A DNA stretch of 64,000 nucleotides from Mycetocola manganoxydans. GTDB taxonomy: Bacteria > Actinomycetota > Actinomycetes > Actinomycetales > Microbacteriaceae. A program made the translations under genes and the position numbers. The DNA lies in assembly GCF_003667545.1 (NCBI RefSeq), contig NZ_RCUV01000001.1:224002-288001 (forward strand), written 5' to 3'. The notes under the pieces were generated by a model that was not told where the DNA came from, made no database searches, and was given only the letters and a program-made list of their open reading frames with translations. Positions 19,501 through 28,712 of the stretch are shown here, piece by piece (the first letter of the stretch is position 1; every line of letters begins with the position of its first letter).

Positions 19501-22415
19501 CGGGAGATCACCTCATCCGGCATGGCGATCGGCATCCGTGACCCGTCGAGCTTCGCGCTGATGCCCACACGCACCGTCCCGGTCGCCTGGCTGCCGAGCG
19601 CGTCGATCACCGTGTAGTCGAAGGTGTCCGTGCCGGTCGAATAGGCTCCCGCCTGGTAGTCGAACCAGTCCTCACCCGAGTCGACCACAGCGCCTTTGCC
19701 CGGGTTCGATGCCTGCCCGACGAGCTGCACCGAATCACCGTCAGGATCTATGCCGGCCAGGGGGATCGAAATCCGCACACGCTCCCCGCTGAGTACCCTC
19801 GCGGTCACGTTCCCCGGGACAGGAGCAGAGTTCGATGCGGCATCGACCTCACGCACGTTGAGCGTCACCTGGGCATCCGCCCACTGACCGTCTGGGGCGA
19901 CCGCCCGGTAGCTCGCCGTGAAATTACCCGGCTTGTCCGGTGCGAGGTAGCGGAGCACCCGCCCCGAGGCGAAAAGCAGTCCGGAATCGGCGGGCAGTTT
20001 CACGCTGAGAGCCGGGCTCAGGGTCAGTGTGTCACCGTCCGGGTGGGTGTCATTGCGGAGCACCGGGATGTCGATCGCGTCGCCCACGCGAACGGAGATC
20101 GTATCCGGGTACGCCACGGGTGGCTGGCGTACCTCCGGCGTCGGGATTTCGACGACGGTCACCGTTCCCCGGGCTTCCGACGTTCCGTTCGAGACCAGGT
20201 AATTGAACGAGACCGGAGCATCCAGCGGTACCGTCAGCGTGACGCGGAGGATCCTCTGCTCCAGGATCTCCACCTGCAGGCCGGAGTCCTCGGGGACGTT
20301 GAGCACCCCGGTGACGACGAGCACCCCACCGGCGGGATCGAAATCGCCGGCGAGCACGTCGACGCGCTCCGTGCTCTGTTCCCTGATGTACGCGGTGTGC
20401 GGCACGGTCACCGGCGGTGCGCCCGGTTCAGGTTGCGCCTTCACCTCGATCCGGACCGTCCCGGTCGCCGTGCGGTTGCCGTCGGTCACCGAATACTCGA
20501 CGTTGTGCGTTCCAGCCTCTGAACTCTGGAAGCGGAAAGTCCCCCCGTCGTAGTCCGGCGTGATTGTCGCTCCGGCTTTGGCCGGAACGTTGGCGAGTCG
20601 GAGCGGTCCGGACCCGCCGCGGACGTGCGGGAGCGGAGAGACCAGAACTTCCTGCCCTGCGTAGGTGACCACGGGGAACGGTTCGGTGATGATGGGAACT
20701 TCACCGGGTGCATAGACCGTCACCGCGAAGCTTCCGGCACCGTCAGCGGAGCCGTCGGAAACGGCGAGCGCTATCTCCTTCATCGATCCACCGAGACCGG
20801 CGTCGGTGTACACGAGGGTGCCGTCTGGCGTGTACTGGACCTGGTCGGGGGCGGGGATGCTCGCGGACTTCAGGTAGAACGGGTCACCGTCAGGGTCCAC
20901 CCAGTCGCCGAGGGTATCCGTGGTGAGCCGACCGCCGGCGGCGACAGAGGCTTTCGATTTGCGTACCTGCTCCGGTGGTCCGTTTTCGTTCTCTGCCCGC
21001 ACGGTGAGAGTGACCGTCGCCGTGGACGTACCCTTGCGCCCGTCGGTGATCGTGTAGTCGAATCGCGCCTCGCCCGTGGCATCCGGTGAGAGCGTCACCT
21101 GCAGTTGCTGGGCGTTGTTGACGAGGTCGAGCCGCCCGAAGCGTTCGTCGATGGCGGTGAACGAGTCGACCATCAACACGTCGCCGTTCGGATCGACATC
21201 GTTGAGCAGCACCGGCAGCGGAGATGTCTTTCCCGGCCGGACCCCGAAAGCATCGTCGACGGCGGTCGGAGGTAATTGCGTCTCCTCGAACTCCGGGGGT
21301 GTGTCCTCCTGATTGTCGTCGACCTGTTGCTCGTCCTCATCGACGTTGAGCAGTTCTTCCCAGTTGTCGATCTCCTCGTTGGCGGCCTGGACGGCCCACG
21401 ACATCCCGGTGGCCGAGTCGTTGAGGACGACGTGAGAGTCGTTCACGCGGAATTCGAGAGCACTGCCATCGCGGCCAAGGGAGGTTTGCTCAAGCTCTGC
21501 CCCGCACCGTGTGAACACGGCGCCGTCGGCCCACGCCGCGTAGTCGCAATCCCCGACGGTGACCGGCCGGGCAGGAACCCCCTGGGCTTCGATGGCGAAA
21601 TCCGTCGGCTCACCTCCCGAGAGAGGCACGGAGAGAAGCCGGCCGTTCGCACCGACCAGTACGGCGGCACCGGAGGCCGACGGCTGCGGGAGAAGCGCGT
21701 CCTCAGCATCTCCCAGATCGACACCGACGCCGTTCACGATCAGACGATTGCTCACACCGTCGAGCAGCACCGGGTCGGTACCGACCGAAGTCAGCTGGAA
21801 TCCGCGCGCGTCGGCATCGACGGATACTTGCGTCGTCGAACTCACGGTGTCCTGCCCATGCGCGACGCGGTAGATCTCACCGGCTTCCGGCGAGAAAGCG
21901 AACACGTCACCCGATGGTGCCGCTGAAACGATGGAACCAGGACCGAACGACAACGCCGGTTCGGACTCGGCGTCGAAGGTTTCGAGCTCGTCGACCGGGA
22001 CCAACCAGATGTCACCGTCGGCGTTCACCGTGACTCGGTCGCCCGCGAGCTGGACGTCACTCAACCCTGACGGCAGCGGCACGCTCTCGACGACGTCGGC
22101 GGTCGCCGGGTCGACGATCGAAAGCGTCGATTGCGCCCGGTCGACGACGAGGACTGTTTCACCCTCCTGCACAACGTCGAGTTGGTCGCTGCCGGCGGGG
22201 ATACCCGCGTTGAGTTCGAAAACCTGGGTGTTGGCCCGGCCGACTGCTTCGCGGGCATTGTTCACGACCCACACCGCACCGTCGCCGAGATCGAGTTGCT
22301 GCGCTCGGTAGCCGGTCGACACAACGGCAACGCCGGCGATGAGCGCGCAGATTGCGGTGCCGCTCGTGAGGGTTGCGATCAGGGAACGGCGCGAGCGGAG
22401 CCACTGCCGGAACAT
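16587..22415 (-). CDS. Giant surface protein: N-terminal anchor, propeller-like region, tandem Ig-like domains, fibronectin type III domains
   Basis: The product is 1942 residues. After a basic N-terminus comes one hydrophobic segment (SLIATLTSGTAICALIAGVAV), then about 370 residues of propeller-like repeats (VLVVDRAQSTLSIVDPATADVV). An acidic linker (near EDEQQVDDNQEDT) leads to roughly nine Ig-like/cadherin-like repeats, many containing a VLLNDVDPNGD-type motif with calcium-style acidic residues. The C-terminal third holds about three fibronectin type III modules (VTLAWEPGASNNSPLTGFNV). No LPXTG anchor is visible. The ATG at 22415 overlaps the kinase stop (ATGA). It is probably a cell-anchored extracellular scaffold or sensor; function is not known. 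Confidence 0.85.
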   Translation of the reverse strand: MFRQWLRSRRSLIATLTSGTAICALIAGVAVVSTGYRAQQLDLGDGAVWVVNNAREAVGRANTQVFELNAGIPAGSDQLDVVQEGETVLVVDRAQSTLSIVDPATADVVESVPLPSGLSDVQLAGDRVTVNADGDIWLVPVDELETFDAESEPALSFGPGSIVSAAPSGDVFAFSPEAGEIYRVAHGQDTVSSTTQVSVDADARGFQLTSVGTDPVLLDGVSNRLIVNGVGVDLGDAEDALLPQPSASGAAVLVGANGRLLSVPLSGGEPTDFAIEAQGVPARPVTVGDCDYAAWADGAVFTRCGAELEQTSLGRDGSALEFRVNDSHVVLNDSATGMSWAVQAANEEIDNWEELLNVDEDEQQVDDNQEDTPPEFEETQLPPTAVDDAFGVRPGKTSPLPVLLNDVDPNGDVLMVDSFTAIDERFGRLDLVNNAQQLQVTLSPDATGEARFDYTITDGRKGTSTATVTLTVRAENENGPPEQVRKSKASVAAGGRLTTDTLGDWVDPDGDPFYLKSASIPAPDQVQYTPDGTLVYTDAGLGGSMKEIALAVSDGSADGAGSFAVTVYAPGEVPIITEPFPVVTYAGQEVLVSPLPHVRGGSGPLRLANVPAKAGATITPDYDGGTFRFQSSEAGTHNVEYSVTDGNRTATGTVRIEVKAQPEPGAPPVTVPHTAYIREQSTERVDVLAGDFDPAGGVLVVTGVLNVPEDSGLQVEILEQRILRVTLTVPLDAPVSFNYLVSNGTSEARGTVTVVEIPTPEVRQPPVAYPDTISVRVGDAIDIPVLRNDTHPDGDTLTLSPALSVKLPADSGLLFASGRVLRYLAPDKPGNFTASYRAVAPDGQWADAQVTLNVREVDAASNSAPVPGNVTARVLSGERVRISIPLAGIDPDGDSVQLVGQASNPGKGAVVDSGEDWFDYQAGAYSTGTDTFDYTVIDALGSQATGTVRVGISAKLDGSRMPIAMPDEVISRPDRTIAVQVLLNDSDPDGGELSVTSVDPMSEGATAEVDGDLVRVSVPEGEGRFGFVYEIENKWGNTSTSFLTVITRDDAPLARPVPGDIVLTLDDILERSSVDVNVLSRVFFAEGSVSRLDVSLPRENSGAEVLDSKRVRVPVAARSQIIPFQVSRPDDASISAIAFIWVPGLDDALPQLRPGTKPISVVSGEAVTIDINDYVLAVGRKSVRLTDAAKVRASHANGADLVVDDDTIRYTSAERYFGPASISFEVTDGSSATDPAGRIATIVLPLDVTPRENQPPVFAGGVLEFQPGEKKTIELSRLTTYPYADDLDELSYSILDPRPEGFSASISGQKLELTADPSIAVGAKTGILIGVRDAVNEGEAGRLVLDVTPSTRPIAVPAADSAVVQRGTTEVIDVLENDAATNPFPSTPLRVVAVQGLGGALPAGVVVSPSADNSRLSVSVAADAAPTDATLQYQVADATDDPSRFAWGTVRISVQDRPEPVTNVRMTGFGHRTVTLAWEPGASNNSPLTGFNVELFRAGSGESLGTTVCSATTCEVGTPGNGRDNAVRAQVSAVNAVGASDPQRLVDPVWSDVVPAAPGGLTAAPLDGGLRIGWDTVTPQRGSSVKSYVVTVGGGAPVTVLAGNCSASRCSTEVTGLANGNPVPFTVSARNDSYPALSTWNSSSGSGTPYGQPRAGGISVNADSTGGTATVSWEPFSGNGDAIGGYYVQMLAPDATPTPCTVSSPAPGSPSPPGGGIGGPRELGAATTSTTFTDLTAADGSYRFVVWGFNKAGCVATETVSATLRPTPPPVTDIVGAMQWTDSTETVRDYFVSAVNPGGYSYEIRSPGGEWQPFSGSGYPRQILGAPFGQPVSFEVRAVSQYGDLRLSGSALDRTAPAPSITLIPEGRSYSGDTATWTWTGNPPNGAYAASYSCGAVNDATIEGTAGTNSCILSAPPADGQAWLNVTVTVNGETFTTRYFTP

Positions 22416-23839
22416 CAGCCGCTGCCCTCGGGCACGTCGACGCACTTCTCGGCGCTGGGCGGTCCGACCTTGCCGTCACGGTTCACGAGCACGGTGATAC
22501 AGACCTGCTGCCCCCCTGCCCCCCTCACCATGAACTCCGACGTCCGCTGGATACTCGACGCGCCACCGGACTGACGGATCTCGTAGGCATCCGTCATCTC
22601 GAGACCGGGGTCCTGCCAACTGAACCGCACGCTCGAATCCTCGACCTCCGCCGCAATGTTGACGACGGTCGGGATGTCGCTCGCGGGCGCCAGCCGGAGG
22701 ACCACGAAGATCGTCGTCGCGGCCAGGACGACGACGAGCGCGGAGCACGCCACGATGGCCCACACGAAGGACCGGTTGATCTGGGCCGCCTGCCGCTGTG
22801 GGCTCCGATCCTCGGTCGGTGTGGCTTCAGCGACAACAGCCCTGGTCGCCCCCGGCTGTCGGTGGACGTCCTCGGGCGTTCGCCTGCGTCTGCGCCCCGG
22901 TTCGACGGTACGGATCGGGGTGACCCGCGTGCGGTCCTCGACGTCGTGAATGGGGCCGAAAGCCCACTCATCGACAGCGACGTCTGGCTGCGTCGCCGGA
23001 AGAGACAGCTCCGCTTCGACCGCCTGCAGTTCGCGGATGAGTTCCATCGCCGATTGTGGTCGGGCCTCCGGCCGACGCGAGAGCGCCCGAACGAGTATCC
23101 GTTCGAGCCGCTCGGGCACATCGTCGCGTCCGATGGGCTGCGGCTTACCGCGTGTCGCGCGGGATACGAGCTCTGCGGAGGTGTTGCTCTGCCACGGAAT
23201 CTCGAACGGTGCGCGCCCGGCGAGCAGCGAATAGATCGTCGCCGCGAGTGACCATACCTCGCTCGCCACCGTTCCGTTCGTCTCGCTGTGCAGCACCTCA
23301 GGAGCCGACCAGGGGATCGACATCCCGACCGTTTCGTCCGGGTTGGACTCCCCGACGGACCCGGCGATCCCGAAGTCGCTGAGCACGGGGTTGCCGTACG
23401 CGGTCATGAGGATGTTCGACGGTTTGATGTCACGGTGCAGGACGCCGGCACGGTGGGCCGTTTCAGTCGCGCTGGCAATCTTGATCCCGATACGAAGAGC
23501 CTCGGACACCGAAAGCGGCTCGTCCCGGTAGCGCTGACCGATCGACGACGAGCACAGTTCCATGACGAGATACGGCCGCCCGTCGGCCGCGACGCCGGAC
23601 TGATAGACGGTCAGGATCGCCGGGTGGGCGCTCATTTGCGCCATCACGTCGGCCTCAGCCTGGAACATCCGACGGACGTCAGCTGTCACGTACTCGCTGA
23701 GCATCACTTTGACGGCCACCTGGCGTCTGGGACTGTCCTGTTCGTACAGGAAGACGTCCGCGAAGCCACCGGAGCCGAGGATGCGGATGAAGGAGAAGCC
23801 CGGCAATTGCGGAGGCAGCGAGGGAAGACGCCTGGCCAT
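22415..23839 (-). CDS. Transmembrane Ser/Thr protein kinase with extracellular FN3-like domain
   Basis: The 474-residue Hanks-type kinase has a glycine loop LGSGGFADVFLYEQ, lysine in VAVKVML, catalytic loop HRDIKPSNILM, DFGIAG, and an APE-like SAPEVLH. The kinase domain spans about residues 15-275. A disordered Arg-rich juxtamembrane stretch follows, then one helix (FVWAIVACSALVVVLAATT, about 375-395). The roughly 75-residue outer part (VRFSWQDPGLEMTDAYEIRQ) looks like one fibronectin type III domain, not the PASTA repeats of PknB. It could sense or bind the giant FN3 protein encoded next. A GGGAGAG precedes the ATG. Confidence 0.93.
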   Translation of the reverse strand: MARRLPSLPPQLPGFSFIRILGSGGFADVFLYEQDSPRRQVAVKVMLSEYVTADVRRMFQAEADVMAQMSAHPAILTVYQSGVAADGRPYLVMELCSSSIGQRYRDEPLSVSEALRIGIKIASATETAHRAGVLHRDIKPSNILMTAYGNPVLSDFGIAGSVGESNPDETVGMSIPWSAPEVLHSETNGTVASEVWSLAATIYSLLAGRAPFEIPWQSNTSAELVSRATRGKPQPIGRDDVPERLERILVRALSRRPEARPQSAMELIRELQAVEAELSLPATQPDVAVDEWAFGPIHDVEDRTRVTPIRTVEPGRRRRRTPEDVHRQPGATRAVVAEATPTEDRSPQRQAAQINRSFVWAIVACSALVVVLAATTIFVVLRLAPASDIPTVVNIAAEVEDSSVRFSWQDPGLEMTDAYEIRQSGGASSIQRTSEFMVRGAGGQQVCITVLVNRDGKVGPPSAEKCVDVPEGSG

Positions 23840-23935
23840 GGGGCTCTCCCTTCACTGAGAACGAGGCGGAGGGGAGGCTCGGTGTAGAGAACACTCGCCC
23901 CTAACCTTCCCAGTCTAAACGGCCATTCGAGGGAC

Positions 23936-25072
23936 CTATACCCCCGGCCAGGGGGGCAAAATCTCGATGACGTTCCCGTCTCCGATATCGATGAATGTGC
24001 CGGGGACGACGACGACGGACTCCCCCTGGCGCAGGCGACGCCAGTGGCCCTGCGGCGGGATGACGGATGTTCCGTTCGTCGACTTCAGATCGGTCGCCAC
24101 GATCGAATCACCGATCTGCTTGATCTCGAGGTGAGTCGCGGACACCGATTTGGAGCCTGAGACGACGGGGACCAGTCGTGACGGGTCGGGGAGCGGGATG
24201 CGGGGCTGGCGAGGGTTGCGGCCGAAGTAGTGCACGGCATCCAGCGGGTAGGCCTGACCGCCGTTGATCCGGAAGCCGTACAACAGGGTCTTCGGGTCGT
24301 CAGGAATGAGGGGTGCTTCGCGAAGGACCGTCTCGTCCCGGATCGGCGGCGCGATGTCGCGCCTCAATACCGTTTCACCGTCGTGTCGCATGGCGGGGTC
24401 GTCCTCCGGCTGCACCCGGTGGGCGGGAGGCCGGATCACCGTGTGCGTCTCTGCGGGCGACGGGTGGAAGTGAGGAGGTGATTGCGGAGAGACAACGGCC
24501 GGCGGAGGAGTCTGCGCGGGCGCTGGAACCGCTGCTGCCTCGCGCGCGCCATCCTGTGCTGCATCGAGGCCCGCCAGAACTCCGGGCGCGGTCCAGTCGA
24601 TACGGTTCGCGACGATGACACCCGAGGCAAGGGGGAACGACACCCCGGAGACCGGCGCTCCCGGCTCGCCAGTCAATCCGCCAGCGGCGACAGCTTCGAC
24701 GCCGCTCAGTTCGTCGCGGCGCCAGTCCTTGTCGCCACTGGTGATCCGTTTCCAGGACCCGTCGGCGTGCGCGTCGACGACGGCCTCGCCATGGACGAGG
24801 ACCTTCACCGTCGTGCGGTCTCCCTCTGCCCGTTCCATCGCGACGAACGAAGCGGGTTGCCCGCCGGACATGTTGGGGATGACCCGGAGCGCGTCGTCAA
24901 ACGTCGCCGCGGCAGATGTCACGAGGGTCCAGAGTTGCTCGACGATCGCGGGTTCGGACGGGGTACGCAGCGCAACGAGAAGTCGTTCCCCGACGATGTA
25001 AATCCATGGCGTGCCCGCGTTCGTCATCGCGTAGCGGTAGCTGGACGGCTTCTCTCGTTCTGCTGTGTTCAC
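23936..25072 (-). CDS. FHA domain-containing protein
   Basis: The 378-residue protein has an uncharacterised N-terminal half (YIVGERLLVALRTPSEPAIV), a Pro/Ala-rich linker, and a C-terminal FHA phosphothreonine-binding domain. FHA landmarks are YFGRNPRQ, SVSATHLEI and STNGTSVI near the end. It is the likely reader of phosphorylation by the neighbouring kinase and is cytoplasmic (no signal or helix). The GTG start at 25072 has GAGGGG a few bases upstream; an internal ATG (MTNAGTPW) lacks a ribosome site. It is separated from the kinase by 96 bases, which may hold a second promoter. Confidence 0.88.
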   Translation of the reverse strand: MNTAEREKPSSYRYAMTNAGTPWIYIVGERLLVALRTPSEPAIVEQLWTLVTSAAATFDDALRVIPNMSGGQPASFVAMERAEGDRTTVKVLVHGEAVVDAHADGSWKRITSGDKDWRRDELSGVEAVAAGGLTGEPGAPVSGVSFPLASGVIVANRIDWTAPGVLAGLDAAQDGAREAAAVPAPAQTPPPAVVSPQSPPHFHPSPAETHTVIRPPAHRVQPEDDPAMRHDGETVLRRDIAPPIRDETVLREAPLIPDDPKTLLYGFRINGGQAYPLDAVHYFGRNPRQPRIPLPDPSRLVPVVSGSKSVSATHLEIKQIGDSIVATDLKSTNGTSVIPPQGHWRRLRQGESVVVVPGTFIDIGDGNVIEILPPWPGV

Positions 25073-25086
25073 TGTGCCCCTCAGAA

Positions 25087-25100
25087 AGTTCGTGCGAACT
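25087..25100. promoter_or_regulatory. Inverted repeat in the leader of the FHA gene
   Basis: AGTTCG-TG-CGAACT has perfect 6-bp arms and lies 15 bases upstream of the FHA gene start. It could be a repressor site for the cluster. The arm order is opposite to the LexA box (GAAC...GTTC), so I do not call an SOS box. Confidence 0.4.
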
Positions 25101-25222
25101 CCACCCCCATTGCGGGACCGCGCACATTGCCTCCTATTCTGCCCCCTGCCCCCATTCGGGTCGAGTCGCTTGTCCAAATCGGCAACGCAGAGCGCCTGGT
25201 TCCGCTGATCTAAGCTGGATTC

Positions 25223-27164
<1,942 letters not shown>

Positions 27165-27184
27165 GCTCTCTCGAGCGGCGCCGG

Positions 27185-27190
27185 TAGGCT
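27185..27190 (+). promoter_or_regulatory. -10 hexamer of a probable leaderless promoter (GNAT/HAD pair)
   Basis: TAGGCT ends exactly six bases before the ATG at 27197, and no Shine-Dalgarno is present. This geometry places the transcription start at or next to the start codon. Confidence 0.5.
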
Positions 27191-27196
27191 GACGGG

Positions 27197-27793
27197 ATGG
27201 ATGTCCTGCGCCTGGAAACCGAACGTTTGATCCTCGATGTGCCCGTCGAGCGTGACATCCCGTTCATCTATGCGTACTGCCAGGACCCGCTGATCCAGCA
27301 GTTCACGACTGTGCCGCAGCCATACTCGCTCGCCGACGCCGAAGGGTTTCTCCGCGAGGTCGTGAACTCGGGCTGGGCAACCGGAACAGAACTCACCTGG
27401 GCGGTCCGCCGCAAGACCGAGCCGACCATTGTCGGCGTCGTCTCTCTCCGGGACTGGAATGCCGGTCAGGTCATGCTCGGTTTCTGGCTCGGGGCACCGT
27501 GGCGGGGGCAGGGATACATGCCGGAAGCCGCTCGCGCTGTCACCGACTGGGCCTTCACGGGAGAGTGGGACCGCGGTAGCCGGGCACCTGAGACCACCGT
27601 TCTCTGGGAGGCTCTCGTCGGCAATGTGAGTTCAGCTCTCGTCGCCCAGCGCATCGGTTTCCGCTACAGCGGCGTCGCACCCTCGTCGATTCAGAGGGCT
27701 GGCGTATCGACATCAAGTCACCACGCTGAACTCGCCGCCGAAGACCGCCCCGGGCCTGCCGACGGCTGGCCGGCAGAGGTGTTCGTGCGATGA
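27197..27793 (+). CDS. GNAT family N-acetyltransferase
   Basis: The 198-residue protein resembles RimJ/RimL-type acetyltransferases that transfer acetyl from acetyl-CoA to amino groups. It has the typical start RLETERLILDVP, the central strand GVVSLRDWNAGQVMLGFWLG and the acetyl-CoA loop APWRGQGYMPEAARAV. The C-terminal segment (residues 165-198) is less conserved. Its stop overlaps the next gene's start (ATGA at 27790-27793), so the two are an operon. The substrate is unknown. Confidence 0.85.
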   Translation: MDVLRLETERLILDVPVERDIPFIYAYCQDPLIQQFTTVPQPYSLADAEGFLREVVNSGWATGTELTWAVRRKTEPTIVGVVSLRDWNAGQVMLGFWLGAPWRGQGYMPEAARAVTDWAFTGEWDRGSRAPETTVLWEALVGNVSSALVAQRIGFRYSGVAPSSIQRAGVSTSSHHAELAAEDRPGPADGWPAEVFVR

Positions 27794-28521
27794 AGGCGCT
27801 TGCCCTCTTCGACCTCGACGACACCCTGATGGACCACCGCGGTGCCGTGTCGCGTGGCATCCTGCGCCATGTCGAAGCCTCAGGCGTGTTCGCGCTCGAT
27901 GACCGGGAACGATCGGTCGCGCTCTGGCATGAACTCGAGGATCGTCACTACCACCGGTATCTCTCGAAGGAACTGACCTTCGCCGGGCAACGGCGAGCCC
28001 GGGCGACCGACTTCGCTGCTGCGCATGGCGTCACGCTGTCCGACGTCGAGGCGGACGCCTTCTTCGACACGTATTTCGAGAGTTACCGCGGCGCCTGGGA
28101 GCTGTTCGATGACGCCCTCCCCTGCCTCGACCGCCTGGCCGCCGCCGGAGTCCGCCTCGGCGTCATCACGAATGGCGAGCTCGACTACCAGCGGGTCAAG
28201 CTCGATCGCACCGGGCTCGGTGACCGGTTCGAGCACGTCGTCGCTTCCGGTGCCGTCGGAGTCGCGAAGCCGGATCCCGTGATCTTCGAGCGGGCGTGCG
28301 CCCTCTTCGACGCCGACCCGGCAGACGCCCTGTACGTCGGAGATCGGCTGTTGACGGATGCCGTCGGCGCGGCATCCGCTGGACTCGACGGTGTGTGGCT
28401 CAATCGATTCGGTGACGACATCGTCGTCGGCGGAATCGGCCACGGCAGCACGGTCCGCGACCCGTTCGAGCTTGCCGAGGAATCGGGCGTGCGGACCATC
28501 GCCAGCCTCGCCGACCTCTGA
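27790..28521 (+). CDS. HAD superfamily hydrolase
   Basis: A 243-residue HAD phosphatase with all four motifs: FDLDDTLMDH (nucleophile and acid Asp), GVITNGE, KPDPVIFE with its conserved Lys, and YVGDRLLTDAVGA. The helical cap follows motif I, so it belongs to the YjjG/Had-IA group acting on small phosphate esters. It is coupled to the acetyltransferase by a 4-base overlap. Codons for DAVGAAS (28355-28378) carry the inverted octamer pair CGGATGCC/GGCATCCG described under findings. Confidence 0.9.
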   Translation: MKALALFDLDDTLMDHRGAVSRGILRHVEASGVFALDDRERSVALWHELEDRHYHRYLSKELTFAGQRRARATDFAAAHGVTLSDVEADAFFDTYFESYRGAWELFDDALPCLDRLAAAGVRLGVITNGELDYQRVKLDRTGLGDRFEHVVASGAVGVAKPDPVIFERACALFDADPADALYVGDRLLTDAVGAASAGLDGVWLNRFGDDIVVGGIGHGSTVRDPFELAEESGVRTIASLADL

Positions 28522-28522
28522 C

Positions 28523-28645
28523 GCGACTCGCGAGTCGCCCAAAGGATCACTGCCGCAATCGATCGGGCCCAAAAGGTCGCTCCCGCAATCGATCGGGCCC
28601 GAAGGGTCGCAGACTCTCGACCCGAACGACCTTTCGGGACCGATC
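28523..28645. repeat. Intergenic repeat cluster: palindrome, direct repeats and inverted copy
   Basis: The gap between the HAD and glpK genes starts with the perfect palindrome GCGACTCGCGAGTCGC (28523-28538). CCGCAATCGATCGGGCCC then occurs twice, 30 bases apart (28553-28570 and 28583-28600), flanked by related GCCC(A/G)AA-GGTC segments. A further copy in inverted orientation (about 28627-28650, CGACCTTTCGGGACCGATCG) can pair with the direct copies to make a large hairpin. Function is unknown. Confidence 0.75.
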
Positions 28646-28661
28646 GATCGTCGCGCACGCG

Positions 28662-28697
28662 AAAACCGGGCCCGCCCTCCGAAGAGAACGAGCCCGG
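28662..28697 (-). terminator. Rho-independent terminator of glpK with TTCG tetraloop
   Basis: Read on the minus strand, a 14-bp stem (28697-28684 with 28679-28666, three G-U pairs) closes on a TTCG tetraloop and is followed by TTTT. It begins 16 bases after the glpK stop. Confidence 0.85.
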
Positions 28698-28712
28698 CTG
28701 TCGTGGATGGGG

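Noticed and set aside
23840..23935. Separate promoter for the kinase gene
   Set aside because: TAGACT occurs on the minus strand near 23914-23919, but no -35 match or spacing supports it, so I list no feature.
25087..25100. LexA (SOS) box
   Set aside because: The arms are GTTC...GAAC, the reverse order of the actinobacterial LexA box, and the downstream gene is not a repair gene.
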